In this document: positions 7,337 to 16,341 of the stretch, one piece after another
How positions within the stretch are numbered: the stretch's first letter is position 1
How the letters are laid out: each line of letters starts with the position of its first letter
DNA from: Deltaproteobacteria bacterium
Lineage (GTDB): Bacteria; Desulfobacterota; Dissulfuribacteria; Dissulfuribacterales; UBA3076
Direction of reading: 5' to 3'
Assembly (NCBI GenBank): GCA_003194485.1
Contig: PQXD01000001.1
Coordinates: forward strand, 235,252-290,236
DNA length: 54,985 nt
The notes under the pieces: model-generated
Told to the model about the DNA's origin: nothing
Seen by the model: the letters and a program-made list of their open reading frames with translations, nothing else
Database searches by the model: none
Position numbers and translations under genes: made by a program

Positions 7337-8479
7337 ATGATCCGGAAGATAGCAATCTTTTTCCTCTTGATAGTGCTGATTGCTGGCGGGGTCATGGTTG
7401 TAAAGAAGAAAAAAATGGCCCTTGAGAAGGTACCGCCTCCTGAAAAGAATCCCATCGTAGTAAATGCGTCCCGGATTGAATACGGGGAATTCCCTGAAAT
7501 TAGACGCTACCTCGGCACAATCAGGGCAAAGGTGGCCTCTGATATCTCGCCCAGGATCTCAGGGCACATCATCCAGGTCAGGGTAAGAGAAGGGGACATC
7601 GTAAAAAAGGGAGATCTCCTTACACTCATAGACGACCGTGAGCAAAGGGACAGGATAAATGAGTTCGAGGCAAGGCTTTCTGCTGCCAAAACGGCCTTTG
7701 CTGCCCAGGGCAGGATCTATTCAAGGGATAAGAAATTATTTGATGCAAAGGCCATAAGCCAGGAGGCCCTGGACAAATCAAAGGCAGCCAGGGATGCGGC
7801 ATGGGCAGAGGTCAAGACCCTTGAGGCTGCATTGGATACCGCCGAGACAGAGCTTTCTTATACCAGGCTTAAAGCACCCTTTGACGGGGTCATTACAGAA
7901 AGACTCCAGGACCCTGGGGATCTTTCCCTGCCGGGAAAGGCTGTGCTTTCTATGGAGGCCACAAAATCAGGTTATTATATAGAGGTAAAGGTGCCCCAGG
8001 ATGAATTCCCATTGTTGAAAAAGGGCTTAACCGTCTGGCTTTCCATGGAGAAAAGGAACGGCGCAACGGGAAATGAGGCAGGCAGGCTGAAACTTGCCTT
8101 AAGCAGGCTCCATCCATCAGTAAAGACAGGGACCCTTGCAACGTTAGAGGCAGATATAGACACCCGGCCCTTCGGCCTTCCTGCAGGCGCAACCGTTGAG
8201 ACCGGAATAGAGGCCGGCTTTCATAAGGGCTTCAAGGTCCCTGTAAGGGCCATTCTTGAAAATGTGGATGCGTCCTACTGCTTCTTGGTGGATCAGGAAT
8301 CAAGAATCCATGTAAAAGAGGTTTCCGTCCTTTATCAAGGTCCGGAATTTGCCGTAATTTCCGGAAAGGGGCTCAGGGCAGGAGCAAGGGTAGTTGTTGC
8401 CCAGGAAAGCGCCCTTTTGAGGCTGCATGAAGGGCAGCAGGTTAAGGTGCTGGAGGCTGTCAATGCAGACCGAGCTTGA
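7337..8479 (+). CDS. RND efflux periplasmic adaptor (membrane fusion protein, HlyD/AcrA type)
   Basis: 380-aa adaptor linking the inner-membrane RND pump to the outer-membrane channel. It has one N-terminal membrane anchor (residues about 4-21). A lipoyl/barrel-sandwich half-motif (GHIIQVRVREGDIVKKGDLLTLID) leads into an alpha-helical hairpin (EFEARLSAAKTAFAAQGRIY...), then the second half-motif (LKAPFDGVITERLQDPGDLSLPGKAV) and beta-barrel domains. AGGAGG lies just ahead of ATG 7337. The end overlaps the RND gene start by 17 bp, indicating translational coupling. Confidence 0.93.
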   Translation: MIRKIAIFFLLIVLIAGGVMVVKKKKMALEKVPPPEKNPIVVNASRIEYGEFPEIRRYLGTIRAKVASDISPRISGHIIQVRVREGDIVKKGDLLTLIDDREQRDRINEFEARLSAAKTAFAAQGRIYSRDKKLFDAKAISQEALDKSKAARDAAWAEVKTLEAALDTAETELSYTRLKAPFDGVITERLQDPGDLSLPGKAVLSMEATKSGYYIEVKVPQDEFPLLKKGLTVWLSMEKRNGATGNEAGRLKLALSRLHPSVKTGTLATLEADIDTRPFGLPAGATVETGIEAGFHKGFKVPVRAILENVDASYCFLVDQESRIHVKEVSVLYQGPEFAVISGKGLRAGARVVVAQESALLRLHEGQQVKVLEAVNADRA

Positions 8480-11400
8480 TCCTGGGAAAAGCTTTGTAGA
8501 ACGCTTCCTTGACCACCCCCATCTTATCATCTCGCTCATACTTCTTGCCGTGGCCCTGGGATTCATCGGTTTTAAATCAATGCCACTGAATCTCTTTCCG
8601 GATGCCAATTATCCTGTGGTCTCAGTCATCATTCCAATGCCAGGGGCGTCTGCCGAGGATGTTGAGGATAAGGTCACAAGGATAGTGGAAAAGGAACTTT
8701 CTACAGTTGATCTGGTAAGGAAAGTTCGCTCTGTAAGCCAGGATGAGATGGCAGCGGTATCAGTGGAATTTGAATACGAAAAGGGACTGGACGCCGCCTC
8801 TACAAATGTTGCAAACGCCATAAAGAGGATTGAGGCCAGGCTCCCCGGTGATATAAAGCCCCCTGAGATCTTCCGGGTAAGCGATGCAACAACCCCCGTC
8901 TTCACCCTGGCCCTTATTCCAAAACCAGGTAGTCACCTTGATCTGGAGAAGGTTCGCCAACTTGCAGACAACGAGATCAAAGAGGACTTTCTCCGTATCC
9001 CGGATGTTGCGAATGTTGAGGTGTTTGGAGGATATTCCCCTGAAGTCACAGTTGAAATAGACCCCAGAAAACTTCATGCCCACAATCTCTCCCTGGAGCA
9101 GGTTGTCCTCGCCATAAGAAACCAGAATATCAACATGCCTGACGGGCTTATAATAAGGAGTGAAGGCCAGTACCTCATAAAGACCAGTGGCGAGCGTCTT
9201 GAAAAATCAAAATTGAAGGACATCGTGGTTGCCCATGAGGAAAGGGGCGATGTCCACCTTGGAGACGTTGCAGACATCAAAACCGCTTACCAGGAACGCC
9301 AGTCCTTTTACAGGGGGAATGGAAGGGCTGCCATAGGGATAAATCTCCTTCGTCCTGAAAAAGGGCATGTAACGACTACAATAGAGGCAGTGGAAAAGGC
9401 ACTTCCATTAATACGGGGCAAATATCCTGAAATAAGCTTCGAGATAGCCGACACCCAGAAAAATATCATAGAGACCAGCGTATCTAACATGGTGGACGCC
9501 TTGAGAGATGCCATCATCATGACGGTTGGAGTAATTTTCCTCATCCTTGCAAATACAAGGATATCCCTTCTGGCTGCAATCTCCATCCCCTTTACCTATT
9601 TCCTGACCTTTGCCGCAATGTATCTATTCGGCTATGAGCTGAATATTGTCACTCTTACCGGGGTTATCGTGGCCGTTGGTCTTCTGCTGGATGATGCCAT
9701 CGTGGTCATAGAGAATATAGAGCGACACTATCACCAGCTAAAAAAGCCCATATTCAAGGCAGCGGTGGATGGCCTTAATGAGATACTGCTTGCAGACTGG
9801 TCAGGGACCTATACAACGGTGATAGTCCTTGTGCCCATCATGTTCATCGGGGGATATGTAGAAAAGATACTCCGCCAGTTCACCGTGGTCCTTTCCCTTG
9901 CTCTTTTGGCAAGCTATATCGTTTCTGTTACTGTAATTCCACTCCTTGCCCTGTATCTTGTAAGGTCAAATTCAACAAAGAACGGGTTTGAACGGGTAAT
10001 CGGGCTGTTTGGTCAATACGTCATCGATCCCGTAAGGGACTTTTTTGCAAACCTTATTCATTTTGCCCTCAGGCATAAGGCGTTTTTTATAATCCTGGGA
10101 ATAGCAGTTTTTATCGTAAGCATGAGGCTTGTAATGCCCATTGCGGGCAGAGATCTCATGCCGCCCATGGATACAGGCATTGTAAAAATCGCCTTTGAGG
10201 CGGAATCCGACACCTCTATCTCAAAAACGGAAGAGATAGCAAAAAGGATAGAAGCCGTCTTACAGAAGATGCCTGGAATTGAGAGGATCTCTACCATGGT
10301 CGGGTCTGAACCGGGTATTATAAGTTTTGGCACAGGGCGCATCCCGCAGCAGGGTCTCATAACAGCCCATTTCATAGACAGATTTCACCGAAAAGAGACC
10401 CTCTGGGATATAGAAGAAGATATAAGGAAACAGTGCGGAGACATACCAGGGCTTAAGAGCCTGGATGCCTATGACTTCGGGGCAACGCCCCTTTCAACCA
10501 TCTCTGCCCCTGTGGATATAATGATATCAGGGCCGGATCCAAAGGTCCTCGACCAAATTGCATATGATGTAGCCAGCCGCCTCATGAAGGTCGGAGGACT
10601 TACCACCGTGACCCGTTCCTGGACCATGGACAAGATAGAAATTCTTCTCGACGTTGACCTTGAAAAGGCCAGGCGTTATGGCCTTGGGCCAGTTGAGATG
10701 AGCCGTGAACTTACTTCTGCGGTAAGGGGAACCCCTGCATCAGTATTGAGGGTCCCGGGTGAGGACGGTTACACCATAAGGGTGAGATACCCTGAGTGGG
10801 CGCGGGATTCCGTACCTGATATCGGAGCGATCTATATCCCGTCAAGGCTTGGCCCTGTCCCCTTAAAAGAGCTTGCAGGCTTCAAGAGGGTCCGGACAAG
10901 GACAAAGTTCACCCGCCAGAACCTTGAACCCACTGTGGATGTTTACGGCTACAGGGCCACCACCTCTATAACCCATCTCCAGGCAAGGATAGAAAAGGCG
11001 CTTTCAGGTCTCTCGCTGCCGGCTGGCTACAAGATAAGCCATGAAGGTGAGGTCAAGAACATACACGAAGCAGGCGGGAGGCTCAAAAAGGCCCTTGGCC
11101 TTGCAATAATACTTCTTTTCTTTTCCCTTGTCCCCACCTTCCGCTCCTGGATTAACCCTGTGACTATCATGATGGCCATACCGCTTGCAATGATAGGGGC
11201 TGCCTGGGGCCTTGTATTGGTAGGCCGCCACGCATGCATGCCCGCCAACATGGGCATGATTCTCCTTGCAGGGATTGTGGTGAACAACTCTATCCTTCTC
11301 ATCGACTTTATAGAAAAGGCCAGGGCAAAGGGAGCCGAACTGAAAGACGCGATTGAGCAGGCAGTGAGGGTCAGGACAAGACCGATCCTCATGACCGCCT

Positions 11401-11654
11401 CAGGAACCATTGTGGGTATACTCCCCATAGCGGCCCAGAGGGCCCTTGGGCTTGAGAGGCTTTCCCCCCTGGCGGTTGTAGCCATATACGGGCTTTTTGT
11501 TGCCACCTTCTTGACCCTTGTTTATATCCCCATCTTTTATGACCTCTTTGATGGGGTGAGGCAAAAGGGCAAACAATGGATAGAAAGGCGCAGGGCCTTG
11601 GCAGAAGGAAGACATGCCGGGATTCTCCGTTCACTTCCGGCAGGGAAGAGGTGA
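8463..11654 (+). CDS. RND-family efflux transporter permease (AcrB/HAE1-like)
   Basis: 1063-aa proton-driven inner-membrane pump. One N-terminal helix (LIISLILLAVALGFIGF) is followed by the porter domain (PVVSVIIPMPGASAEDVEDKV), a first bundle of helices, a second porter domain and a second helix bundle. The proton-relay aspartate pair is present in TM4 as GLLLDDAIVVIENIERHY. The start at ATG 8463, with GGAGG six bases upstream, is preferred over the longer frame from 8427 because the protein then begins a short way before TM1. Substrates cannot be predicted; neighbouring ArsP debris does not prove a metalloid role. Confidence 0.93.
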   Translation: MQTELDPGKSFVERFLDHPHLIISLILLAVALGFIGFKSMPLNLFPDANYPVVSVIIPMPGASAEDVEDKVTRIVEKELSTVDLVRKVRSVSQDEMAAVSVEFEYEKGLDAASTNVANAIKRIEARLPGDIKPPEIFRVSDATTPVFTLALIPKPGSHLDLEKVRQLADNEIKEDFLRIPDVANVEVFGGYSPEVTVEIDPRKLHAHNLSLEQVVLAIRNQNINMPDGLIIRSEGQYLIKTSGERLEKSKLKDIVVAHEERGDVHLGDVADIKTAYQERQSFYRGNGRAAIGINLLRPEKGHVTTTIEAVEKALPLIRGKYPEISFEIADTQKNIIETSVSNMVDALRDAIIMTVGVIFLILANTRISLLAAISIPFTYFLTFAAMYLFGYELNIVTLTGVIVAVGLLLDDAIVVIENIERHYHQLKKPIFKAAVDGLNEILLADWSGTYTTVIVLVPIMFIGGYVEKILRQFTVVLSLALLASYIVSVTVIPLLALYLVRSNSTKNGFERVIGLFGQYVIDPVRDFFANLIHFALRHKAFFIILGIAVFIVSMRLVMPIAGRDLMPPMDTGIVKIAFEAESDTSISKTEEIAKRIEAVLQKMPGIERISTMVGSEPGIISFGTGRIPQQGLITAHFIDRFHRKETLWDIEEDIRKQCGDIPGLKSLDAYDFGATPLSTISAPVDIMISGPDPKVLDQIAYDVASRLMKVGGLTTVTRSWTMDKIEILLDVDLEKARRYGLGPVEMSRELTSAVRGTPASVLRVPGEDGYTIRVRYPEWARDSVPDIGAIYIPSRLGPVPLKELAGFKRVRTRTKFTRQNLEPTVDVYGYRATTSITHLQARIEKALSGLSLPAGYKISHEGEVKNIHEAGGRLKKALGLAIILLFFSLVPTFRSWINPVTIMMAIPLAMIGAAWGLVLVGRHACMPANMGMILLAGIVVNNSILLIDFIEKARAKGAELKDAIEQAVRVRTRPILMTASGTIVGILPIAAQRALGLERLSPLAVVAIYGLFVATFLTLVYIPIFYDLFDGVRQKGKQWIERRRALAEGRHAGILRSLPAGKR

Positions 11655-11712
11655 GCCTGTCTCTGACTGGCACCAGCATGCCTCATGATACGGTTATGTA
11701 TCAAGACTAAAT

Positions 11713-12207
11713 ATGAGACATTCTACGTTTCCTCAAGGACTTTATTTGCTTCCACATACACCAACCCGGCATTTTGCGGCAGGTATTTCACCTCACAGGG
11801 TGAAACAGGGACCAAGGGCAGATGCAAAGTCTCCTGCCCACGGGGTGAGATACTCGGAGTTTACCAGGAGTCCGGAACTCTGTGCCACATGCCATGACGA
11901 GCAGAGCCCTTACGGGGCCTGGGTCAAGACCACCTACAGGGAGTGGAAGGCCGGACCCTATGCCAAGAAAGGGACACGGTGTCAGGATTGCCATATGTAT
12001 CGTGCATCAGGGAAATCAGCCATAGGAGGAAAATTAAGGGTTGATGTGGCCCATCATGCCTTCCATGGTTCCCACTTCGCAAGCAAGCTGGCAGGTAGCC
12101 TTGACCTGGCCCTTTACACGAAAAAGACAGAGATTTCTCCTGGCTCCACGCTGAAATTGCGTGCAGCGCTTTTTAATGGTAAGGCAGGTCATTACATCTC
12201 CCGGTAG
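11713..12207 (+). pseudogene. Truncated multihaem cytochrome c remnant
   Basis: The frame contains ...SPELCATCHDEQSPYGAWVKTTYREWKAGPYAKKGTRCQDCHM..., typical of the middle of c554-like multihaem cytochromes, with two CXXCH sites. The later part (EISPGSTLKLRAALFNGKAGHYI) resembles their C-terminal beta domain, just before the usual PTG motif. There is no signal peptide, no ribosome-binding site and no upstream haem motifs, and the frame ends where superoxide-reductase sequence begins. I read it as a cytochrome gene truncated at both ends. Confidence 0.7.
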
Positions 12208-12427
12208 ATCTCATGACAACACTGTGGTTGACTACTGGATAGATGAAATAACGATACTGGTGGATGGGGTTGAGATTGCCAGAACGGATTTCAAAGTTGG
12301 AGGTGTGTCTGCTCCGAAGGCATCATTTAAGATCAGATTAAACAAGACCTCTACTATTGAGGCAATCGAGAACTGTAATCTTCGTGGTAGATGGATCAGT
12401 GATCCTGTAACAGTAGCCATTATTTGA
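12197..12427 (+). pseudogene. Degenerate superoxide reductase fragment lacking iron ligands
   Basis: The frame SPGRSHDNTVVDYWIDEITILVDGVEIARTDFKVGG...IENCNLRGRWISDPVTVAII aligns with the catalytic domain of class II superoxide reductases. There the expected pattern is HPNTVEHYI...CNLHG. The histidine before Tyr is replaced by Asp, and the ligand His of CNLHG is replaced by Arg. The N-terminal signal region is missing and replaced by the cytochrome remnant. The final 43 bases match the remnant at 3736-3940, which keeps CNLHG. It cannot form the usual Fe(His)4Cys site. Confidence 0.75.
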
Positions 12428-12449
12428 GAACTCATAGGAGGATTATGAA

Positions 12450-12824
12450 ATGACAAAAAGATTAGAGGTTTACAAATGTGAGGTCTGCGGCAATATGGTC
12501 GAGATGGTTCATACAGGTGTAGGAGAGTTGGTATGCTGCGGCCAGCCTATGAAACTCATGGTGGAAAACACCGTTGATGCGGCAAAAGAGAAGCACATAC
12601 CTGTAGTAGAGAAGGTGGACAGTGGCTTCAGGGTGAAGGTGGGAAGTGTGGCTCACCCAATGGAGGAGAAACACTATATCGAGTGGATAGAATTGATTGC
12701 CGATGGCAGGGCCTGCAGGCAGTTTTTGAATCCCGGAGATGCCCCGGACGCTGTTTTCTGCATTGAGGCCGACAAGGTCACTGCCAGGGCATACTGTAAC
12801 ATTCATGCCCTGTGGAAGGGGTAA
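12450..12824 (+). CDS. dfx: Desulfoferrodoxin (2Fe superoxide reductase)
   Basis: 124-aa cytosolic enzyme that reduces superoxide to hydrogen peroxide in anaerobes. The N-terminal desulforedoxin domain binds an Fe(Cys)4 centre with CEVCGN...VCCGQPM (residues about 10-30). The C-terminal domain has all the centre II ligands, in [20 protein letters not shown] and [11 protein letters not shown]. The length is normal. AGGAGG precedes ATG 12450. Just upstream lies the degenerate reductase copy, and a broken copy of the same gene is at 3962-4022. This is the only intact superoxide reductase in the window. Confidence 0.96.
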   Translation: MTKRLEVYKCEVCGNMVEMVHTGVGELVCCGQPMKLMVENTVDAAKEKHIPVVEKVDSGFRVKVGSVAHPMEEKHYIEWIELIADGRACRQFLNPGDAPDAVFCIEADKVTARAYCNIHALWKG

Positions 12825-12864
12825 AGAGAAACTCTGATCTTCGTATTTTTCGTGGTGAAAAGAC

Positions 12865-13473
12865 ATGATCAGGAAATACGATATTGCCGGAGACAGGAAA
12901 AAGGAGAGTCCCCGGATACTTCTTCGCCGCAGGGTCCGCGAGCTCCTGGGGTCAGGTGATCTGGAACAGGTCATAAGGGAGATTGGAAAGATCCCTCCAC
13001 GCAAGGCCATCAGCCCGCTTATTTCAGTTTTTTATGATAGTGATCCCGAACTCAGATCGAAGGCAATCAGTGTCTTCGGAAGGATAGCGGCAGATCTGGC
13101 CAATGAAGACATGGAGGCGGCAAGGGTTGTTATGCGCCGTCTCATGTGGATGCTGAATGATGAATCCGGGGGAATCGGCTGGGGAGCCCCTGAGGCAATG
13201 GCAGAGGCAATGGCCTGCCATCCGCGTCTTGCCGAAGAATATGTCCGCATTCTGCTTTCTTACATCAGGGAAGATGGGAACTTCCTGGAATACGAGCCCC
13301 TCAGGAGAGGGGCATTGTGGGGCATAGGGCGTCTGGCCCGGGTATATCCCGAGATGTTGATTGAACTGGATGCAGCCAGGTACATCCGGCCTTATCTGGA
13401 GTCTGACGATCCGTTATCAAGGTCATTGTCTGCCCGGGCGTTGAGAATGCTCGGAGATAAAGCTGACTATTGA
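12865..13473 (+). CDS. HEAT-repeat protein (DVU0298-like)
   Basis: 202-aa cytosolic protein composed of helical repeats, for example KAISPLISVFYDSDPELRSKAISVFGRIAADLA, GAPEAMAEAMACHPRLAEEYVRIL and EPLRRGALWGIGRLARVYPEML. These resemble HEAT/PBS repeats; a similar protein, DVU0298, is conserved in Desulfovibrio and relatives. Such proteins are scaffolds, and no specific role can be assigned. It starts 40 bp after desulfoferrodoxin on the same strand, so co-transcription is possible. The glycine-rich GGIGWGAPEAMAEAM block is characteristic of this family. Confidence 0.8.
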   Translation: MIRKYDIAGDRKKESPRILLRRRVRELLGSGDLEQVIREIGKIPPRKAISPLISVFYDSDPELRSKAISVFGRIAADLANEDMEAARVVMRRLMWMLNDESGGIGWGAPEAMAEAMACHPRLAEEYVRILLSYIREDGNFLEYEPLRRGALWGIGRLARVYPEMLIELDAARYIRPYLESDDPLSRSLSARALRMLGDKADY

Positions 13474-13661
13474 AGGTATTCCTCATCATGAGGCGGAAAT
13501 CGTGCTCAAGGCCCACCGTTTCCCCCGGTTCGCAGAAGATACCGCCAGGGAGGTTGCAAAGGAGTCGGGGAAAAGATTCGGCAGGAAACCTCAGACTCCA
13601 TTTCTACCAATTCCTGTGACACAAACGTGTATCGCGCCTGGAATCGGGCTGTCGGATGAAC
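13474..13661 (+). other. Short unassigned open frame after the HEAT gene
   Basis: An open frame (about 13459-13665) overlaps the end of the HEAT gene in another phase and reads IEGIPHHEAEIVLKAHRFPRFAEDTAREVAKESGKRFGRKPQ, ending at TAG. It looks protein-like but has no ATG, GTG or TTG start and no ribosome-binding site. It could be a gene fragment, or a continuation lost by frameshift. Nothing else was seen in this gap. Confidence 0.3.
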
Positions 13662-14198
13662 CTAAATAGGCCTTGAATAACCACCTCCTGAAATAGAAAA
13701 CAGAATCGCAAAGATTATTGCCTGAATGACCCAGCCAATGACGCAGACACCTATAGCACGTAATGTGCTCTGATAATCAAGGGCTTGCCTAACAGCAACC
13801 ACCATAGCTATTAACATCCAAATTGAAGCGATCAAAAAAATGATTCCTGATATTCCAGGTATGATAGCCAATACTCGAATTAACCCCGGAGAGCTTGAAA
13901 ATCCGATTGTTCGCAATAGTTCACCATGGTCGGCTTTGGTTTGCGGCTCGGGAAGGATTTTGACGCCGATAAAATAAGTAATATAGGCCCAGACATACCA
14001 GGCAATAAGAGCTGTAATAGCCCCGATGAAGATCCCCTTTATTCCTACTTGTCCTATAATTCCTAATCCTGCTGCTATGCTGGAAAGCACAACAACTCCC
14101 ATGGCCTGACCCAGAGCTCCTTTATCAGCCTCAACTTCTTCATATAAGTTAACATCGAGCTTGGCAGCACGAACAATGCGATCTATATAACTTTGCAT
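13662..14198 (-). CDS. Yip1-domain membrane protein
   Basis: 178-aa integral membrane protein. After a short cytosolic start (MQSYIDRIVRAAKLDVNLYEEVEADKGALGQA) there are about five hydrophobic segments, including AIGVVVLSSIAAGLG-like, FIGAITALIAWYVWAYITYFIGVKIL, IIPGISGIIFLIASIWMLIAMVVAVRQAL and GVCVIGWVIQAIIFAILFSI. This pattern, with the amphipathic E-E-x-D start, fits the bacterial YIP1 family, whose role is unknown. It begins one base after the stop of the MscS gene, so the two are probably co-translated. Confidence 0.75.
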   Translation of the reverse strand: MQSYIDRIVRAAKLDVNLYEEVEADKGALGQAMGVVVLSSIAAGLGIIGQVGIKGIFIGAITALIAWYVWAYITYFIGVKILPEPQTKADHGELLRTIGFSSSPGLIRVLAIIPGISGIIFLIASIWMLIAMVVAVRQALDYQSTLRAIGVCVIGWVIQAIIFAILFSISGGGYSRPI

Positions 14199-15335
14199 TT
14201 AAACCTCCTGTCCCGGCGGGACAAATACTTCCGGCTTCTCACCGGCCAACGTCTCCATATAGATCGACCGGCTTGGGAAAGCAAAGGCCGCCCCGGCACC
14301 TTCCACTATTTCCTTTATTCCATATGCCAGTGTCTCCTTAATCTGAAGCCATTCTCCCCATTCCGTAGTTTTGGTGAAGCAATAAACCATGATATCAATA
14401 GAAGAATCGCTAAATTTATCAATCCGGACAAAGGTGGGAACTTTTGGCGGCTTGGCAAAGTCATCCGATTCCAATATATAATTTTCAATACCATCACGAA
14501 TAATCCGTAATTGATCCACAGTGGTACGATATTCCACACCGATCACCCAGTAAATCCGCCGAAAAGTCATAGAGCTGAAATTAATGACGGCATTATCTGA
14601 TAGTTTGGAATTGGGTACGAAAACCGGGGCTTTGTCGAATCGCCTGACCAGCGTGGACCGGAAATTGATAGTCTCCACAGTACCCTCCACTTCCCCATCT
14701 ACCCTGATCCAGTCCCCCGGATTAAAACGTTTTTCGGCAATTACCAGAATTCCGGAGATCAGATTCTTGAATAAATCCTGCGCTCCCAAGGCCACCGCCA
14801 CACCAAATAATCCCAGTCCTGCAAGGATAGGCCCGACCTTGATGCCCCAGACCTCCAGAATGGTTGCAGCACCGATGAAAATAAACGAAAGACGGATCGC
14901 CTTGACCAACCATTCCACCATTGGTTTGGTAAATACCGTTTCCAGTTTCTTAAATAAAAATGCAAAAGGTTCGATGGTGTTTACCAAACCCCAGAAGATG
15001 GTAAATACCACAAGGGACCGCACCAAATTATCTGCAAAAATTGCCAGATAACCACTCAATTGCAGATATTCGATGACAATAAACATACCCAGAACGATTG
15101 GAATAAATCGAAGGGGATTCTCCAGTGCTTTCATGATATTATCATCCAGTTCCGTCTTTGTTCGCCGCGTGAGCCGGTAAATGCTGCCAATGACGATTTT
15201 GGAGAACAAGCGTCTGAACAGGAAAAACACCATCAGGATGAGTATGGCTGCAACCAGCTGACCGATGTTAATCCCTAAAAATCCGTGCTGCCACACATCC
15301 TTAACCAGTATCCAAAATTCTTTCAATTGATTCAT
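14199..15335 (-). CDS. Small-conductance mechanosensitive channel (MscS family)
   Basis: Pressure-relief channel of the inner membrane. It has several N-terminal helices, then the pore helix and beta domain signature LAGLGLFGVAVALGAQDLFKNLISGILVIAEKRFNPGDWIRVDGEVEGTVETINFRSTLVRRFD, followed by the C-terminal cage domain. ATG 15335 (MNQLKEFW), with GAGAG a few bases upstream, is preferred over the longer frame starting at 15386 because the latter adds 17 residues without similarity. It lies downstream of trpA on the same strand, separated by a large inverted repeat. Confidence 0.9.
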   Translation of the reverse strand: MNQLKEFWILVKDVWQHGFLGINIGQLVAAILILMVFFLFRRLFSKIVIGSIYRLTRRTKTELDDNIMKALENPLRFIPIVLGMFIVIEYLQLSGYLAIFADNLVRSLVVFTIFWGLVNTIEPFAFLFKKLETVFTKPMVEWLVKAIRLSFIFIGAATILEVWGIKVGPILAGLGLFGVAVALGAQDLFKNLISGILVIAEKRFNPGDWIRVDGEVEGTVETINFRSTLVRRFDKAPVFVPNSKLSDNAVINFSSMTFRRIYWVIGVEYRTTVDQLRIIRDGIENYILESDDFAKPPKVPTFVRIDKFSDSSIDIMVYCFTKTTEWGEWLQIKETLAYGIKEIVEGAGAAFAFPSRSIYMETLAGEKPEVFVPPGQEV

Positions 15336-15433
15336 TTGACTCTCGGATGACAGGAAATATAAGTCGGGTAAACCGGTTTCTTCCAATGCTACAGGTGTCG
15401 AGGTTTGTTTTCTCTGTTTCCGCCGAAATAAAG

Positions 15434-15501
15434 TAACTTCTCAATAAATTGAGGCAGCATAGTCCCCTTACCCAAACTAGCCCTGGATTATTGAGAAGTT
15501 A
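15434..15501. repeat. 14-bp perfect inverted repeat between trpA and mscS
   Basis: TAACTTCTCAATAA at 15434-15447 is exactly complementary to TTATTGAGAAGTTA at 15488-15501, with a 40-bp spacer. It lies 12 bp downstream of the trpA stop codon and upstream of the MscS start. It could terminate the trp transcript or form the ends of a tiny insertion; no T-run typical of an intrinsic terminator follows. Confidence 0.8.
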
Positions 15502-15513
15502 TGAAATAAACTG

Positions 15514-16341
15514 TCAATATCCCGTTTTTGTAGCTTTTTTCAGTTCCTCAATGAATTCTCCCACCTTTTTGACCAGGTCGGGGCCGGCCTTAAGATCATC
15601 GCCCTGTTTGATCGTGTGTGCCTCAATCAGTTTTATAATGGCGCTTCCAACAATAATCCCGTCTGCTACGGCAGAGAGCATGGATACCTGGTCGGGTGTG
15701 GAGATCCCGAAGCCCACTGCCACCGGCTTGCTGGTGAGCTGTCTGATTCCGTTAAGGCCCTGAGACAGTTCCGCAGGAAGCCGAGCCCTTGCCCCGGTAA
15801 TACCGGTTACGGAGACATAGTACATGAAACCCTGAGTGGCCTTGGCAATTTTCCTGGCTCGATCTGCCGGGGTGTTCGGGGCCACGAGCAGGATATTGGC
15901 AAGCCCCTGGGGTTTTGCAACTGCCATCCAGGCTCCGGCCTCCTCCAGGGGCAGGTCGGGGATTATGGTACCGTCGAGACCGGAGTTAGCCGCGTCTTTT
16001 GCGAAAGCAGAAAGGCCGTACTGGAGTACGGGGTTATAGTAACCCATAAGGACCAGTGGGATACCGGTCCTTTTTCGGACCTTCTCAACCAGCCTGAATA
16101 AATCCTTTGCGTTTATTTTGCGGCGGAGTGCCCTCTGGCTTGAGGCCTGGATAGTCGGGCCGTCTGCCAGGGGATCCGAGAAAGGAAGGCCAAGCTCTAT
16201 AAGGTCTGCACCCTGGCGGTCCATCTCCAGTATCAAGGCCTCTGTAGTGGCAATGTCCGGATCTCCGGTGGTTATGAACGGGATGAGCGCTGCTTCTCTC
16301 CTTTTCCTGAGCCGTGAGAACATACTATCTATTCGGTTCAT
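15514..16341 (-). CDS. trpA: Tryptophan synthase alpha subunit
   Basis: 275-aa TIM barrel that cleaves indole-3-glycerol phosphate to indole and glyceraldehyde 3-phosphate, passing indole to TrpB. The catalytic Glu and Asp are in [21 protein letters not shown] (about residues 41-60), and the phosphate-binding GFGIS and GSAIIKLIE segments are present. Last gene of the trp operon. Its start overlaps the trpB stop by four bases, a typical sign of coupled synthesis of the two subunits. Confidence 0.98.
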   Translation of the reverse strand: MNRIDSMFSRLRKRREAALIPFITTGDPDIATTEALILEMDRQGADLIELGLPFSDPLADGPTIQASSQRALRRKINAKDLFRLVEKVRKRTGIPLVLMGYYNPVLQYGLSAFAKDAANSGLDGTIIPDLPLEEAGAWMAVAKPQGLANILLVAPNTPADRARKIAKATQGFMYYVSVTGITGARARLPAELSQGLNGIRQLTSKPVAVGFGISTPDQVSMLSAVADGIIVGSAIIKLIEAHTIKQGDDLKAGPDLVKKVGEFIEELKKATKTGY

